From Luteimonas galliterrae (GTDB taxonomy: Bacteria > Pseudomonadota > Gammaproteobacteria > Xanthomonadales > Xanthomonadaceae), in assembly GCF_023374055.1 (NCBI RefSeq), contig NZ_JAMBEP010000001.1, forward strand, positions 2,170,001 to 2,234,000: a stretch of DNA of 64,000 bases, in the 5' to 3' direction. Shown one piece after another: positions 38,404 to 47,239 of this stretch. The position numbers and the translations under genes are program-made. Numbering within the stretch: position 1 is the stretch's first letter; every line of letters starts with the position of its first letter. The notes under the pieces are model-generated. The model was not told the origin of the DNA and ran no database searches. It saw only the letters and a program-made list of their open reading frames with translations.

Positions 38404-39341
38404 CAGGTTTCCGTCGGCCGTGTTTGGCGCAGATAGTGGTTGGTCACCAGGCCCGCGCCGAGCCAGCCGAGCGCGGTTGCGGCCAGCATCACGATGATCA
38501 ACTGACGAAGATCGAAACCGCTCAGCGCGAAATGGCTGCCGTAGCTTTGCGCCAATGTCGCCAGCGGCGCCTTTAATGCGAAGTGGGTCGCAGCGAGCAA
38601 CGCCAGCGCAGTTGCGCCCGCAGCCAAGCCGTACCAGGCGCCCAAATAGAGGAATGGCCTGCGGATGAAACCATCGGTGGCGCCGAGCAACTGCAGCACG
38701 CCGATTTCTTCGCGGCGCGACTGGATATCCAGTCGCACGGTATTGCCGACCACCAGCAACGCGCCCAGGCCGAGCAATGCCGCCAGCACCCAGGACACGC
38801 GGTTGCCGAAACGCAACCAGCCGTCCAGCCGCTGGCGCCACAGCGCATCGCGCTGCACCAGGTCGGCTTCGGGCAACGTTTGCAAGGATTCGGCCAGCAT
38901 GGTCTCGTCGCCCTTCGGCGTGATCACCAGCAAACTGGGCAAGGGATTGCCGTCGACGGCGGCGATCGCATCGCCCAGGCCGCCGCGTTCGCGCAGCTCG
39001 GCCAGGCCTTCGTCGGGCGTCTTCAATACGACGTCGGCGATGTCGCCGCGGCCGCGCATCTCTTCGGTCAGCGTGCGTGCGCGCTGCAGCGTGATGTCCG
39101 GTTTCAGGAACAGGTTGATCTGGCGCGACTGCTGCACGTCGCCGGTGAAACGCTCGACATTGGCCAGCACCAGCCACAAGCCCAGCGGCAAGGCCAGCGC
39201 CACCGCCATCACGCCGACCGTGAGCACGGTCGACCACGGCTTGCGGATCACCCGGCCGAGGCTGGCGACGAAACTGTAAAGATGGTGATCGAACCAAGTG
39301 CCGATGGCCGATCGCGACCGCGGCTCGCGCAACTCATTCAT
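38403..39341 (-). CDS. ftsX: Cell-division ABC permease FtsX
   Basis: A 312-residue membrane partner of FtsE in the divisome complex that controls periplasmic amidase activation. An N-terminal cytoplasmic stretch is followed by one membrane segment (about 38-60), a periplasmic domain (about 70-175: QINLFLKPDITLQRARTL), then three further membrane segments. The cytoplasmic loop RREEIGVLQLLGATDGFI is the FtsX/MacB-type coupling motif. It overlaps ftsE by eight bases, so the two are coupled, and a tandem-receiver gene follows with a one-base overlap. Confidence 0.95.
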   Translation of the reverse strand: MNELREPRSRSAIGTWFDHHLYSFVASLGRVIRKPWSTVLTVGVMAVALALPLGLWLVLANVERFTGDVQQSRQINLFLKPDITLQRARTLTEEMRGRGDIADVVLKTPDEGLAELRERGGLGDAIAAVDGNPLPSLLVITPKGDETMLAESLQTLPEADLVQRDALWRQRLDGWLRFGNRVSWVLAALLGLGALLVVGNTVRLDIQSRREEIGVLQLLGATDGFIRRPFLYLGAWYGLAAGATALALLAATHFALKAPLATLAQSYGSHFALSGFDLRQLIIVMLAATALGWLGAGLVTNHYLRQTRPTET

Positions 39342-40023
39342 CGGCCAGGTCCTCCGGCCGGATGTCGTCGGCTAGGCGGCCATGGTCGAGCACCAGCACG
39401 CGTTTCTTCATGCGCTTGACCAGACCCAGGTCGTGGCTGGCCACGATCACGCTGGTGCCGCGTTCGGGCAGCGACGAGAACAGCGCCATGATTTCGGCCG
39501 ACAGCGTGGGGTCGAGATTGCCGGTGGGCTCGTCGGCCACCAGCAACAGCGGCTCGCCGATCATGGCGCGCGCGATGCCGACGCGCTGCTGTTCGCCCGC
39601 GGACAATTGCGACGGCAATGCGCGTTCGCGCGCGGCCAGGCCCAGACGCTCAAGCAGGCTGCGCACGCGCTTGCCGATATCGCCACGGCGCATGCCGCGC
39701 AGGATCAGCGGCAGCGCGACGTTGTCGTAGATGCTGCGGTCCATCAGCAACTGGTGGTTCTGGTAAACCACGCCGACATCGCGCCGGTGCAGCGGCACGC
39801 GCCGGCCGCGCACTTTCATCAGGTTTCGCTCGCCGAACAGCACCGCGCCGCGGCTGGGCCGTTCGCTCAGGTGGATGAGTTTGAGCAGCGTGCTCTTGCC
39901 GGCGCCGGAATGGCCTGTGATGAACAGCATCTCGCCGGTGGCGACTTCGAAGCTGACTTCGCTCAGCGCGTCGTGTCCGCCGGGATAGCGTTTGCTTACG
40001 TTGTCGAAGCGCAGGACGGCCAT
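39334..40023 (-). CDS. ftsE: Cell-division ABC ATPase FtsE
   Basis: ATP-binding subunit of the FtsEX complex. In 229 residues it has Walker A GHSGAGKST at 37-45, the signature LSAGEQQR near 140, Walker B LLVADEPTGNLD and the switch His in VIVASHD. The opening MAVLRFDNVSKRYPGG matches FtsE. It is the first gene of ftsE-ftsX-response regulator, and repeat copy C lies upstream of it. Confidence 0.96.
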   Translation of the reverse strand: MAVLRFDNVSKRYPGGHDALSEVSFEVATGEMLFITGHSGAGKSTLLKLIHLSERPSRGAVLFGERNLMKVRGRRVPLHRRDVGVVYQNHQLLMDRSIYDNVALPLILRGMRRGDIGKRVRSLLERLGLAARERALPSQLSAGEQQRVGIARAMIGEPLLLVADEPTGNLDPTLSAEIMALFSSLPERGTSVIVASHDLGLVKRMKKRVLVLDHGRLADDIRPEDLADE

Positions 40024-40309
40024 CCGCGGATTATGCCGCAGCGGCGCCGGATTTTGGCTGGCTCAGCACCGCCGCAAGACGCGAGCGTGATGCCTGTCCG
40101 GCTTTGGCTTTGTTCTTGTCCCTAAGCCGTCATCCCCGCAGGCGGGGATCCAGCGACTTGGCTTGTCTCCCCTCTTTGAAAAAGAGGGGCCGGGGGAGAT
40201 TTGCTTTGGCTCTGTGTAGAGCGGAGCTTGTTCCGCTGCCTTGGCTTGGGGGTTGTCGCGACCTGCCGGCCCTTTGGGCCGGGGTTTCGCCCGCTAAAAC
40301 CGCGGCCGA

Positions 40310-40660
40310 GTTACTTTCTTTTTGTGGGGCCCAAAAAGAACAGTAACCAAAGAAAAAGGGCCTTTGGAAGGTATCCCGGCGATGGGGCTCCCCCGTGTTC
40401 TTGGCCCTTCTCACCGGCTCTCGGGATTCCTCCCTCGCTTCGACATTCAGATCCGAGGCGATCGACCCGAACTACTCCTTAGCGCAACTCCGCAAAAGCC
40501 ACGTCACCCATAGGCTGCGAATCAAAATCTAGTACCTGCGTAAGAAGGTCACCCACGACGAAAACTTAGGCCGCTGGCGGACTTTCAGGCGCGACGCATC
40601 GCACCGCAGTTCAGGCCCTTTCTTGGGTTACTTTCTTTGGGCCAACAAAGAAAGTGACCC
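40310..40660 (+). repeat. Hairpin-bounded dispersed element, copy C (351 bp)
   Basis: The same length as copy A but in the opposite orientation. The left hairpin pairs GTTACTTTCTTTTTGTGG with CCCAAAAAGAACAGTAAC (40310-40347). Inner repeats are CCAAAGAAAAAGGGCC (40347-40362) and GGCCCTTTCTTGGG (40614-40627), and the right hairpin is 40625-40660. Conserved flanks reach from about 40130 (TCATCCCCGCAGGCGGGGAT and AAAGAGGGG palindromes) to about 40815, so the whole 870-bp gap between ftsE and rhlB consists of repeats. Confidence 0.85.
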
Positions 40661-40893
40661 GGCGCAGCCGGAAGCTTTTGTCCATGGCGCGAGTCGCAGC
40701 GCAGCTGGCGAGGACACGGGCCTGGATCCCGGCCTTCGCCGGGATGACGGCTAAGAGCAAGGGCAACATGGGTCCCAGCGTGCGCTGGGATGACGGCTTA
40801 AGAGCGAAGTGCAGCGGAGCAAGCTCCGCTCTAGAGCCGGAGCAAGAGCAGCGGAGCGAGCGCCGCTCTACAGGGGCGGAGCGAAGGTTACGG

Positions 40894-42588
40894 TTAGTGC
40901 TGCGTGCGCGGCGCGCGCGTGACCAGTTTCTTCAGGCCTTGGCCGATGCGCGACAACAGCGAACCGGAAGCGCGATCTGCAGCTTGCGCATTCGGCACGG
41001 ACTTGGTGGCTGCCGGTTTGGACGGACCGCGTACGCCAGTGTTGGCTGCATTCTGCACGACCGCCTCGCCGCCCTCGACGCGGCGACCGCCGCGACGACG
41101 CCGCGGCTTGCGCGGCGGACGCGTGCTCTCGATCGCTGCCGCCGGCGATGCCGCCGCGACTGCGGGCTCGGACGGCGTGTGCGGCGCATCGGGCTTGCGC
41201 GGCGGGCGCGGACCGCGATCGCGGCGCGCTTCACCGCCCGGACCGCCGCGGCTGCTGCGACCCTGAGGACCGCTGCGGCCGGAACCGGCGCCAGTGCGGC
41301 CACCGCCGCGACGCTGCTCGTCGGCATCGCGCTGCTCGCGCGCTTCCTTGAAGATGGTGCCGATGCTTTCCTCTTCCTCGCCTTCCACCTTGGCGCGCGG
41401 CGCGCGCGGCAAGGCGATCAGCAGGTCCGGCGTGACCGTCTGCACCGGGATCTTCTGCTCGATATAGGCCTCGATGTCCGGCAACGACATCGCATAGCGC
41501 TCGCAGGCAAAGCTGATCGCATCGCCCTCGGCGCCCAGGCGGGCGGTGCGGCCGATGCGGTGCACGTAATCCTCGGCATCGAACGGCAGGTCGTAGTTGT
41601 AGACGTGGCTGACGCCGTCGATGTGCAGGCCGCGCGCGGCCACGTCGGTGGCCACCAGGATCTCGAGCTGGCCCTTCTGGAACTTGTTCAGCAGCGACTC
41701 GCGCTTCTTCTGCGGCACGTCGCCGCTGAGCACGCCGACCCGGTAGCCCGCGCGTTCCAACGAGCGCGCCACGCGCTCGACGAAGGCCTTGGTGTTGACG
41801 AACACCATCGTCCGCGCGCCTTCGCTGCGCGACAGCAGCCCCAGCAGCAGCGGCAGCTTCTCCTCGTCGGCCGGGAAGTACATCGCCTGGCGCACTTTCG
41901 AATTGGTGATGAATTCCGTCTCGACGATGAGCTTTTCCGGCTCGTTCATATGCTCGTAGGCCAGCTCCAGCACGCGATGGCTCAGCGTGGCCGAGAACAG
42001 CAGCGTCTGCCGCTCCGTGCGCACCGGCATGCGGCGCAGGAGGAAACGGATGTCCTTGATGAAGCCCAGGTCGAACATGCGGTCGGCTTCGTCCAGCACG
42101 CAGATCTCGCAGGCGTGCAGCGAAACGACCTTGTGCTGCTTGACGTAATCGATCAGGCGGCCGGGCGTGGCGATGATCACATCCACGCCTTCCTGCAGCA
42201 GCGCACGCTGCTTGTCGTAGTCGACGCCGCCGTAGACCAGCGCGAAACGCAGGCCCAGATCGCTGCCGAACTTGACCGCGTCCTTGTGGATCTGGATCGC
42301 GAGTTCGCGCGTCGGCGCCAGGATCAGCGCGCGCGGGTCTTCCGGCTTGCGTTCGGCCAGGGCCGGCCGCGTCAGCAAGCGGTTGATGACCGTGATCAGG
42401 AAGGCCAGCGTCTTGCCGGTGCCGGTCTGCGCCTGGCCGGCGACGTCGCGACCGGGCAGCGCCACCGGCAACGTGAGGGCCTGGATCGGCGTGCAACGGG
42501 TGAAGCCGGCGGCTTCCAGACCGGACAGCAGCGCGGGATGCAGATCGAAGGAGGAAAAGGTGATATCGGTTAACGGTTTGTCGGACAT
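40894..42588 (-). CDS. rhlB: DEAD-box RNA helicase RhlB
   Basis: A 564-residue ATP-dependent RNA helicase; RhlB unwinds RNA for the degradosome. Motifs in order are the Q motif FTRCTPIQ, Walker A AQTGTGKT at 53-60, PTRELA, ATPGR, DEAD in [13 protein letters not shown], then the second RecA fold with [12 protein letters not shown] and HRIGRTAR. The tail from about 425 is a disordered Arg/Gly/Pro/Ala-rich extension ([26 protein letters not shown]), suited to RNA or partner binding. It is divergent from trx; rhlB-trx-rho is a known order in xanthomonads. Confidence 0.95.
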   Translation of the reverse strand: MSDKPLTDITFSSFDLHPALLSGLEAAGFTRCTPIQALTLPVALPGRDVAGQAQTGTGKTLAFLITVINRLLTRPALAERKPEDPRALILAPTRELAIQIHKDAVKFGSDLGLRFALVYGGVDYDKQRALLQEGVDVIIATPGRLIDYVKQHKVVSLHACEICVLDEADRMFDLGFIKDIRFLLRRMPVRTERQTLLFSATLSHRVLELAYEHMNEPEKLIVETEFITNSKVRQAMYFPADEEKLPLLLGLLSRSEGARTMVFVNTKAFVERVARSLERAGYRVGVLSGDVPQKKRESLLNKFQKGQLEILVATDVAARGLHIDGVSHVYNYDLPFDAEDYVHRIGRTARLGAEGDAISFACERYAMSLPDIEAYIEQKIPVQTVTPDLLIALPRAPRAKVEGEEEESIGTIFKEAREQRDADEQRRGGGRTGAGSGRSGPQGRSSRGGPGGEARRDRGPRPPRKPDAPHTPSEPAVAAASPAAAIESTRPPRKPRRRRGGRRVEGGEAVVQNAANTGVRGPSKPAATKSVPNAQAADRASGSLLSRIGQGLKKLVTRAPRTQH

Positions 42589-42751
42589 GCTCTGGTGTCG
42601 ATGCGCGCGATTCGCGCTTGCGTGGGCGGCGGCATCGTCGCAGACTGCCGGCTGGATTTGGGGCGGCGGACGGTCTTGAAACCGCCGCTTTAACGCCCCA
42701 GTTTACCGTACTCGGCGCGCCTTGACCCGCGCGCCCCTTCAGGAGACTCCC

Positions 42752-43084
42752 GTGAGCGACAAGGTCATCCACGCCAGCGACGCCGATTTCGACACCACCG
42801 TGCTGCAGTCCTCCGAGCCCGTGCTGGTCGATTTCTGGGCGCCCTGGTGCGCCCCGTGCAAGATGATCGGGCCAGTGGTGGACCAATTGGCCGACGAGTA
42901 CGACGGCCGCGCCAAGATGGTCAAGGTGGACGTTCAGGCGTTTCCGAACCTGGGTATCCGCTTCAATGTACGCAGCATTCCCATGCTGCTGCTGTTCAAG
43001 GACGGCCAGGTCCAGGCCAGCCAGATGGGCGCCCCGGGCAATATCAAGACCGTGCTCAACCAGATGATCGAAAAGGCCCTTTAA
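42752..43084 (+). CDS. trx: Thioredoxin with a WCAPC active site
   Basis: A 110-residue thioredoxin fold that reduces protein disulphides in the cytoplasm. The active site is FWAPWCAPCKM with Cys33 and Cys36; the usual WCGPC is changed by Gly to Ala. The cis-Pro motif SIPMLLLFKDGQ and the C-terminal helix are normal. I choose the GTG at 42752 because AGGAGA lies six bases upstream and the following residues MSDKVIHASDADF match the family; an in-frame TTG at 42722 has no RBS. It precedes rho. Confidence 0.93.
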   Translation: MSDKVIHASDADFDTTVLQSSEPVLVDFWAPWCAPCKMIGPVVDQLADEYDGRAKMVKVDVQAFPNLGIRFNVRSIPMLLLFKDGQVQASQMGAPGNIKTVLNQMIEKAL

Positions 43085-43092
43085 GCGGCTGG

Positions 43093-43222
43093 TGTAGAGC
43101 GGGGCTTGCCCCGCTGCTTCTCCGCCCCATATCGATGAACAAGGGGCGGGCTCAATCCGGAAATTACTCGGATCCATCGTCCGCAGGATCACGAGCAGCG
43201 GGGCAAGCCCCACTCTACAAGG
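43093..43222. repeat. Long inverted repeat between trx and rho
   Basis: Arms TGTAGAGCGGGGCTTGCCCC at the left and GGGGCAAGCCCCACTCTACA at the right, with about 80 bp between them. Each arm also has an inner GGGGCTTGCCCC hairpin. It lies nine bases after the trx stop codon and may end the trx transcript. The rest of the 305-bp gap (43223-43389) has no gene; rho leader control may lie there. Confidence 0.75.
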
Positions 43223-43389
43223 TCGGGCTTCTCTGAACGGATTTGCCCGGCCGCCCTTGCCGCGGCGCCTTCGCGGTGCTAGTTTCCACATCACCCGGCG
43301 CGTTTTCGGCGCCGCACCCCCTCTCCGAACACTTCTAACTCACGTCCGCCCGCAGACCGCGAGCGCTCGCATCAGCGAGGAATTCGAGC

Positions 43390-45078
43390 TTGTCCAAGAA
43401 CACCCCCGACTCCGGCGAAACCGCCGTGAAGCGCGTACGCAAACCACGTGTCGCCACCGCCGAAACTGCCCCAGCAGCAGCGCCGCCGGCACCTTCCGCA
43501 GCCGTCGCCCCATCCGCACCGACGCTGGCCGAGCCGTCCGCCGCGCCCACTCCGGCCGGCAACGCCCCCGCTTCCGATGCCGGCCAGTCCGGCGGCCATA
43601 GCGAAGGCGCCGGCCCGGAAGGCGAAACGCGCGAACAACGCGAGCAGCGCTTCAGCAACAACAACAACCGTCGCGATCGCTTCCGCAACCGCCGCGACCG
43701 CCAGCGCGACCGTTTCCGCGAAGACGGCCTGCCGCAGGACAACCCCGGCAACGGCGACGCCAACTACCAACAGCAGCAACAGCGGCCGATGCCGACCATT
43801 CCGGAAGGCTTCCCGCAGTACTCGCTCAGCGACCTGAAGCGGATGCCGGCGCAGAAGCTGCTGGACATCGCCGAACAGCTCGGCATCTCCGAAGGCGTCG
43901 CCCGCGCCCGCAAGCAGGACGTGATCTTCGCCCTGCTGAAAGTGCTGACCCGCCACGGCGAAGGCGTCGCCGCCGACGGCGTGCTGGAAATCCTGCCGGA
44001 CGGCTTCGGCTTCCTGCGCGCGGCCGAGGCCAGCTACCTGGCCGGCCCGGACGACACCTATATCTCGCCCAGCCAGATCCGCCGCTTCAACCTGCGCACC
44101 GGCGATCATTTGGGCGGCCGCATCCGTTTCCCGAAGGAAGGCGAGCGCTATTTCGCGCTGTCGATGGTCGACACGATCAACGGCGAGCCGCTGGAAGCGT
44201 CCAAGAACAAGGTGCTGTTCGAAAACCTGACGCCGCTGTTCCCGCGCCGCCGCTTCACCCTGGAGCGCGGCAACGGTTCCAGCGAGGACATCGCCGGCCG
44301 CATCCTGGATCTGATGGCGCCGCAAGGCAAAGGCCAGCGCGCGCTGATCGTCTCGCCGCCGAAAGCCGGCAAGACGATGATGATGCAGCAGATCGCCACC
44401 GCGATCACCACCAACCATCCGGACGTGCACCTGATCGTGCTGCTGATCGACGAGCGCCCGGAAGAAGTCACCGACATGCAACGCACCGTGCGCGGCGAAG
44501 TGATCAGCTCCACCTTCGACGAACCTGCCGCGCGCCATGTGCAGGTCGCCGAAATGGTGATCGAGCGCGCCAAGCGCCTGGTCGAGCACAAGAAGGACGT
44601 CGTTATCCTGCTCGATTCGATCACCCGCCTGGCCCGCGCCTACAACAACGTGGTGCCGAGCTCGGGCAAGGTGCTCACCGGCGGCGTCGACGCCAACGCG
44701 CTGCACCGGCCGAAACGCTTCTTCGGCGCCGCGCGCAACGTCGAGGAAGGCGGTTCGCTGACCATCATCGCCACTGCGCTGGTCGAGACCGGCTCGAAGA
44801 TGGACGAGGTGATTTACGAAGAGTTCAAGGGCACCGGCAACAGCGAAGTGCACCTGAACCGCCGCATCACCGAGAAGCGCGTCTATCCGGCGATCGACAT
44901 CAACCGCTCCGGCACCCGCCGCGAGGACCTGCTGATCGAACCGGAAATGCTGCAGAAGATCTGGATCCTGCGCAAGCTGCTGCACCCAATGGACGAAATC
45001 GCGGCGATGGAGTTCCTGCTGGACAAGATGAAGAACACCAAGTCCAACGACGAGTTCTTCTCTTCGATGAAGCGTTGA
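43390..45078 (+). CDS. rho: Transcription termination factor Rho with long N-terminal extension (TTG start)
   Basis: A hexameric RNA-dependent ATPase that ends transcription. The 562-residue protein is about 140 longer than E. coli Rho because of a low-complexity N-terminal region (residues 1-135) rich in Ala and Pro, then Asn/Arg/Asp/Gln ([20 protein letters not shown]). The conserved part follows: RNA-binding [13 protein letters not shown]-like segment, Walker A SPPKAGKT near 321-328, Walker B and Q/R loops to the C-terminus DEFFSSMKR. The start is TTG at 43390 with GAGG eight bases upstream; the next residues SKNTPDSGE give no better ATG nearby. Confidence 0.95.
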   Translation: MSKNTPDSGETAVKRVRKPRVATAETAPAAAPPAPSAAVAPSAPTLAEPSAAPTPAGNAPASDAGQSGGHSEGAGPEGETREQREQRFSNNNNRRDRFRNRRDRQRDRFREDGLPQDNPGNGDANYQQQQQRPMPTIPEGFPQYSLSDLKRMPAQKLLDIAEQLGISEGVARARKQDVIFALLKVLTRHGEGVAADGVLEILPDGFGFLRAAEASYLAGPDDTYISPSQIRRFNLRTGDHLGGRIRFPKEGERYFALSMVDTINGEPLEASKNKVLFENLTPLFPRRRFTLERGNGSSEDIAGRILDLMAPQGKGQRALIVSPPKAGKTMMMQQIATAITTNHPDVHLIVLLIDERPEEVTDMQRTVRGEVISSTFDEPAARHVQVAEMVIERAKRLVEHKKDVVILLDSITRLARAYNNVVPSSGKVLTGGVDANALHRPKRFFGAARNVEEGGSLTIIATALVETGSKMDEVIYEEFKGTGNSEVHLNRRITEKRVYPAIDINRSGTRREDLLIEPEMLQKIWILRKLLHPMDEIAAMEFLLDKMKNTKSNDEFFSSMKR

Positions 45079-45101
45079 GGCATCTCCTCCACGAGACAGA
45101 A

Positions 45102-45129
45102 GAAGCCCCGCAATGCGGGGCTTCCTTTT
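45102..45129 (+). terminator. Intrinsic terminator of rho
   Basis: GAAGCCCCGC and GCGGGGCTTC form a perfect 10-bp stem with a 3-base loop followed by CTTTT. It begins 24 bases after the rho stop codon and marks the left border of the lower-GC island. Confidence 0.85.
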
Positions 45130-45208
45130 GTGATGCGGTCGAACCGCAGCGCATCCCTTCTAGAACCATAAAGATCTTTATATTTCAATAATTTGTTTGT
45201 GCCGCTCG

Positions 45209-45799
45209 TCACCCTGCGCCGGGCCGCGGTTTCGCCTGACGGTACTGGCGCTTATCGCCCTGCTTTTGGCCCTTGGGATCGACATTGACGCAGATGCGCT
45301 CGCCGCAAATGATGGCGTCGGACGCGACGAACGCACGCATGACCGGCACGGCGTTCTCGTAACGCCGTAGTTCGTCCTTGGCGGCGGCCAGTTCGCGGCG
45401 GTAGTAGCCCAGCAGCGCCCATCCCATCAGCAGCACCAGCAACAGGATGCCGCCGCCAGCGGCGAACCAGAGCCAGATGGTCTTGCTTGCGCCCCGCAGG
45501 TGGGCCGACGTGGCTGAGACTGCGCGGCCATATTCGGCGGCGACCGGGGCCACAGCCCGCTTGGCTTCTTCGGCTATCTGATCCTTAGCGCCGGACACGA
45601 TCCCGCTCACTTCGCGCCGGCTTTCGGTGACCGCATTGCGCAGGGACTGCAGCTCCTGGTTGAACAAACCGCGGATGGCCTGCTCCCTCTGCCCCATTTC
45701 GGTCCGTAAGGCGAGCATGCTTTTCGCGGCCTGTTGAACCGCTTGAATGGCGTCCTGCAAGGCGGCTCGGAGCGAGATCACATCGTCGTTGGAGTACAT
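45209..45799 (-). CDS. Coiled-coil single-pass membrane protein
   Basis: A 196-residue protein with no signal peptide. The N-terminal 100 residues are a helical coiled coil (MYSNDDVISLRAALQDAIQAVQQ ... AVTESRREV), followed by one membrane segment at about 106-127 (LWFAAGGGILLLVLLMGWALLGYY), a short helix and a C-terminal segment with ICGERICVNVDPKGQKQGDKRQYR containing two Cys. A similar C-terminal motif is known to me from plasmid mobilisation or relaxation proteins, but I cannot verify this. It is the last gene of the 3-gene minus-strand island, eight bases downstream of the M23-like gene. Confidence 0.7.
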   Translation of the reverse strand: MYSNDDVISLRAALQDAIQAVQQAAKSMLALRTEMGQREQAIRGLFNQELQSLRNAVTESRREVSGIVSGAKDQIAEEAKRAVAPVAAEYGRAVSATSAHLRGASKTIWLWFAAGGGILLLVLLMGWALLGYYRRELAAAKDELRRYENAVPVMRAFVASDAIICGERICVNVDPKGQKQGDKRQYRQAKPRPGAG

Positions 45800-45807
45800 A
45801 GCTTATC

Positions 45808-47217
45808 TCACCGGGTCATCACGGGGCCTTGGCGCTCTTGCATCATCTGCTGCTCCTGCGCTTGACGTTGCTGTTCCATCTGCTGCGCATACAGTTCCTC
45901 GCCCCACTGCAGCATGCGTTGACCTTCCTGGGATTGGATGAACTCCAGACCGATGCGGTCGAGTTCTGCGCTGTTGCCGTTTATGGCGGCTGCGTAGGCG
46001 CGGTCCAAGTATGGGTCGTTGAATGGGCCGCGTGAAAGAGAATCAGGCTCCGTCTGATTGAAAGGCTGCCGATTTCTGTGTTGATTGATCGTGGGTTCCA
46101 GTGTCGGCGGTAAGTTCGGACGATGATCCGGGTGATCGTGGTACTGCGGCGCGCGTCCCGTGCGGGCTGGATCAGGCGGATAGCAAAATTGGGCATGTTC
46201 AGGCCTAAGCGTGTAGGCAGGGTCCAACCCTCGCTCAATATCGTGCAATTCCTGGAAGAAATCGTTGCGAGGCGGAAGCACGGCTTCGAGTCCGACAGAC
46301 CTTTCGACAGGCCCGAGCTGCTTGTCCAGGCTCACGCGAAGCGCCAGCTGATAGGTCGCCGGGTCGATATCGCCGGTCTGCGGCAGCCGATGGTCTTGCT
46401 GGAATGCCAAGACTGCGCCTTGCATGTTGGGGCGGTACACGCCGTCGACCTCAATGGATTTATCGCCGACAGCGCGATAGCCATCGGCCACAAGGGCGCG
46501 TTGTACGGCCGTGACGCGCTCGCCAGATTCGCCCAGACGCATGACGCCATCGTCGATTACTGGAAGCGGCTGAATGCCCTTACGATGTCCGGGTTCGACT
46601 GGAAGCCGCCCGCTTACCAAGTCAGCAATGTAATTTTCAAACTGTTGGTAGTAGCGGGTGTCCATTTCGAGATGGACGTGTTTCTTCTTCGTTTTAACGT
46701 CGCTTTGAGTTCCTAAGGTTTGCCCATATTCCACTGTTTGGCCGACCGCGACAGCCTCGGAAATATCCCGCATGTGGCGAACACGCGCTATTACATCGCC
46801 GTATTTTTTGTCGTAGACATCTACAAGCCCTTGGCTTACATCGATTCTGCCGATATACCCGGCGACTGGCGAAGGCACATCGACCTTCCTAGCTGCGGCA
46901 CTCGCAGCGGGGTGGTCTGGATGTTCAAGAATGAAGTCCTTAACCAGGAGGATTTGATTGCGCTTTAGCGATCGGTATTCGTCTGTCCGCAGCGCTTCTA
47001 CTTCCTGGAGTTCTCTGCTGATAAACGCATATGATCGTGTCTGCACGTTCTGAAAATATCTAGGAACACCATCTTCCAGCCTTCCATTGAAATTATCTCC
47101 TGGGTGGTGCGTGGCAAGGCTACCAAGGCTGGTAACGTCTCGGTTGAATTGAACGCCTTCAAAGACCTCTGGCGGCCCTAGTTCGGTAATTCGGTATTGC
47201 TTTCGTTCGTTATTCAT
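45808..47217 (-). CDS. M23-like plus peptidoglycan-binding protein with Gln-rich tail (candidate effector)
   Basis: A 469-residue protein without a signal peptide. Residues about 110-200 resemble an M23/LytM domain: VPSPVAGYIGRID, VRHMRDISEAVAVGQTVEYGQTLG and the HVHLEMD zinc motif; the first His/Asp pair of M23 is not clear. A PG_binding_1-type domain follows (about 222-292: LGESGERVTAVQRAL ... TYQLALRV). The rest is Pro/His-rich and ends in a helical Gln/Glu/Met tail (YAQQMEQQRQAQEQQMMQER). Cell-wall domains, no Sec signal, a Gln-rich end and an adjacent lipoprotein together suggest a secreted antibacterial effector (type IV or VI). That is inference; the canonical XVIPCD motif is not evident. 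Confidence 0.65.
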   Translation of the reverse strand: MNNERKQYRITELGPPEVFEGVQFNRDVTSLGSLATHHPGDNFNGRLEDGVPRYFQNVQTRSYAFISRELQEVEALRTDEYRSLKRNQILLVKDFILEHPDHPAASAAARKVDVPSPVAGYIGRIDVSQGLVDVYDKKYGDVIARVRHMRDISEAVAVGQTVEYGQTLGTQSDVKTKKKHVHLEMDTRYYQQFENYIADLVSGRLPVEPGHRKGIQPLPVIDDGVMRLGESGERVTAVQRALVADGYRAVGDKSIEVDGVYRPNMQGAVLAFQQDHRLPQTGDIDPATYQLALRVSLDKQLGPVERSVGLEAVLPPRNDFFQELHDIERGLDPAYTLRPEHAQFCYPPDPARTGRAPQYHDHPDHRPNLPPTLEPTINQHRNRQPFNQTEPDSLSRGPFNDPYLDRAYAAAINGNSAELDRIGLEFIQSQEGQRMLQWGEELYAQQMEQQRQAQEQQMMQERQGPVMTR

Positions 47218-47239
47218 TGCGCATTACTCCACGCCGTAA

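Noticed and set aside
40201-40513. Small open frames inside the four-copy element
   Set aside because: The frames and their ends change between copies, and the DNA is palindromic. Conservation follows the nucleic acid, not the protein, so I treat them as non-coding.
45808-46200. Canonical XVIPCD domain at the end of the M23-like protein
   Set aside because: The tail is Gln-rich, but the conserved blocks of that domain as I know them cannot be matched. The link to an X-type T4SS remains a hypothesis.
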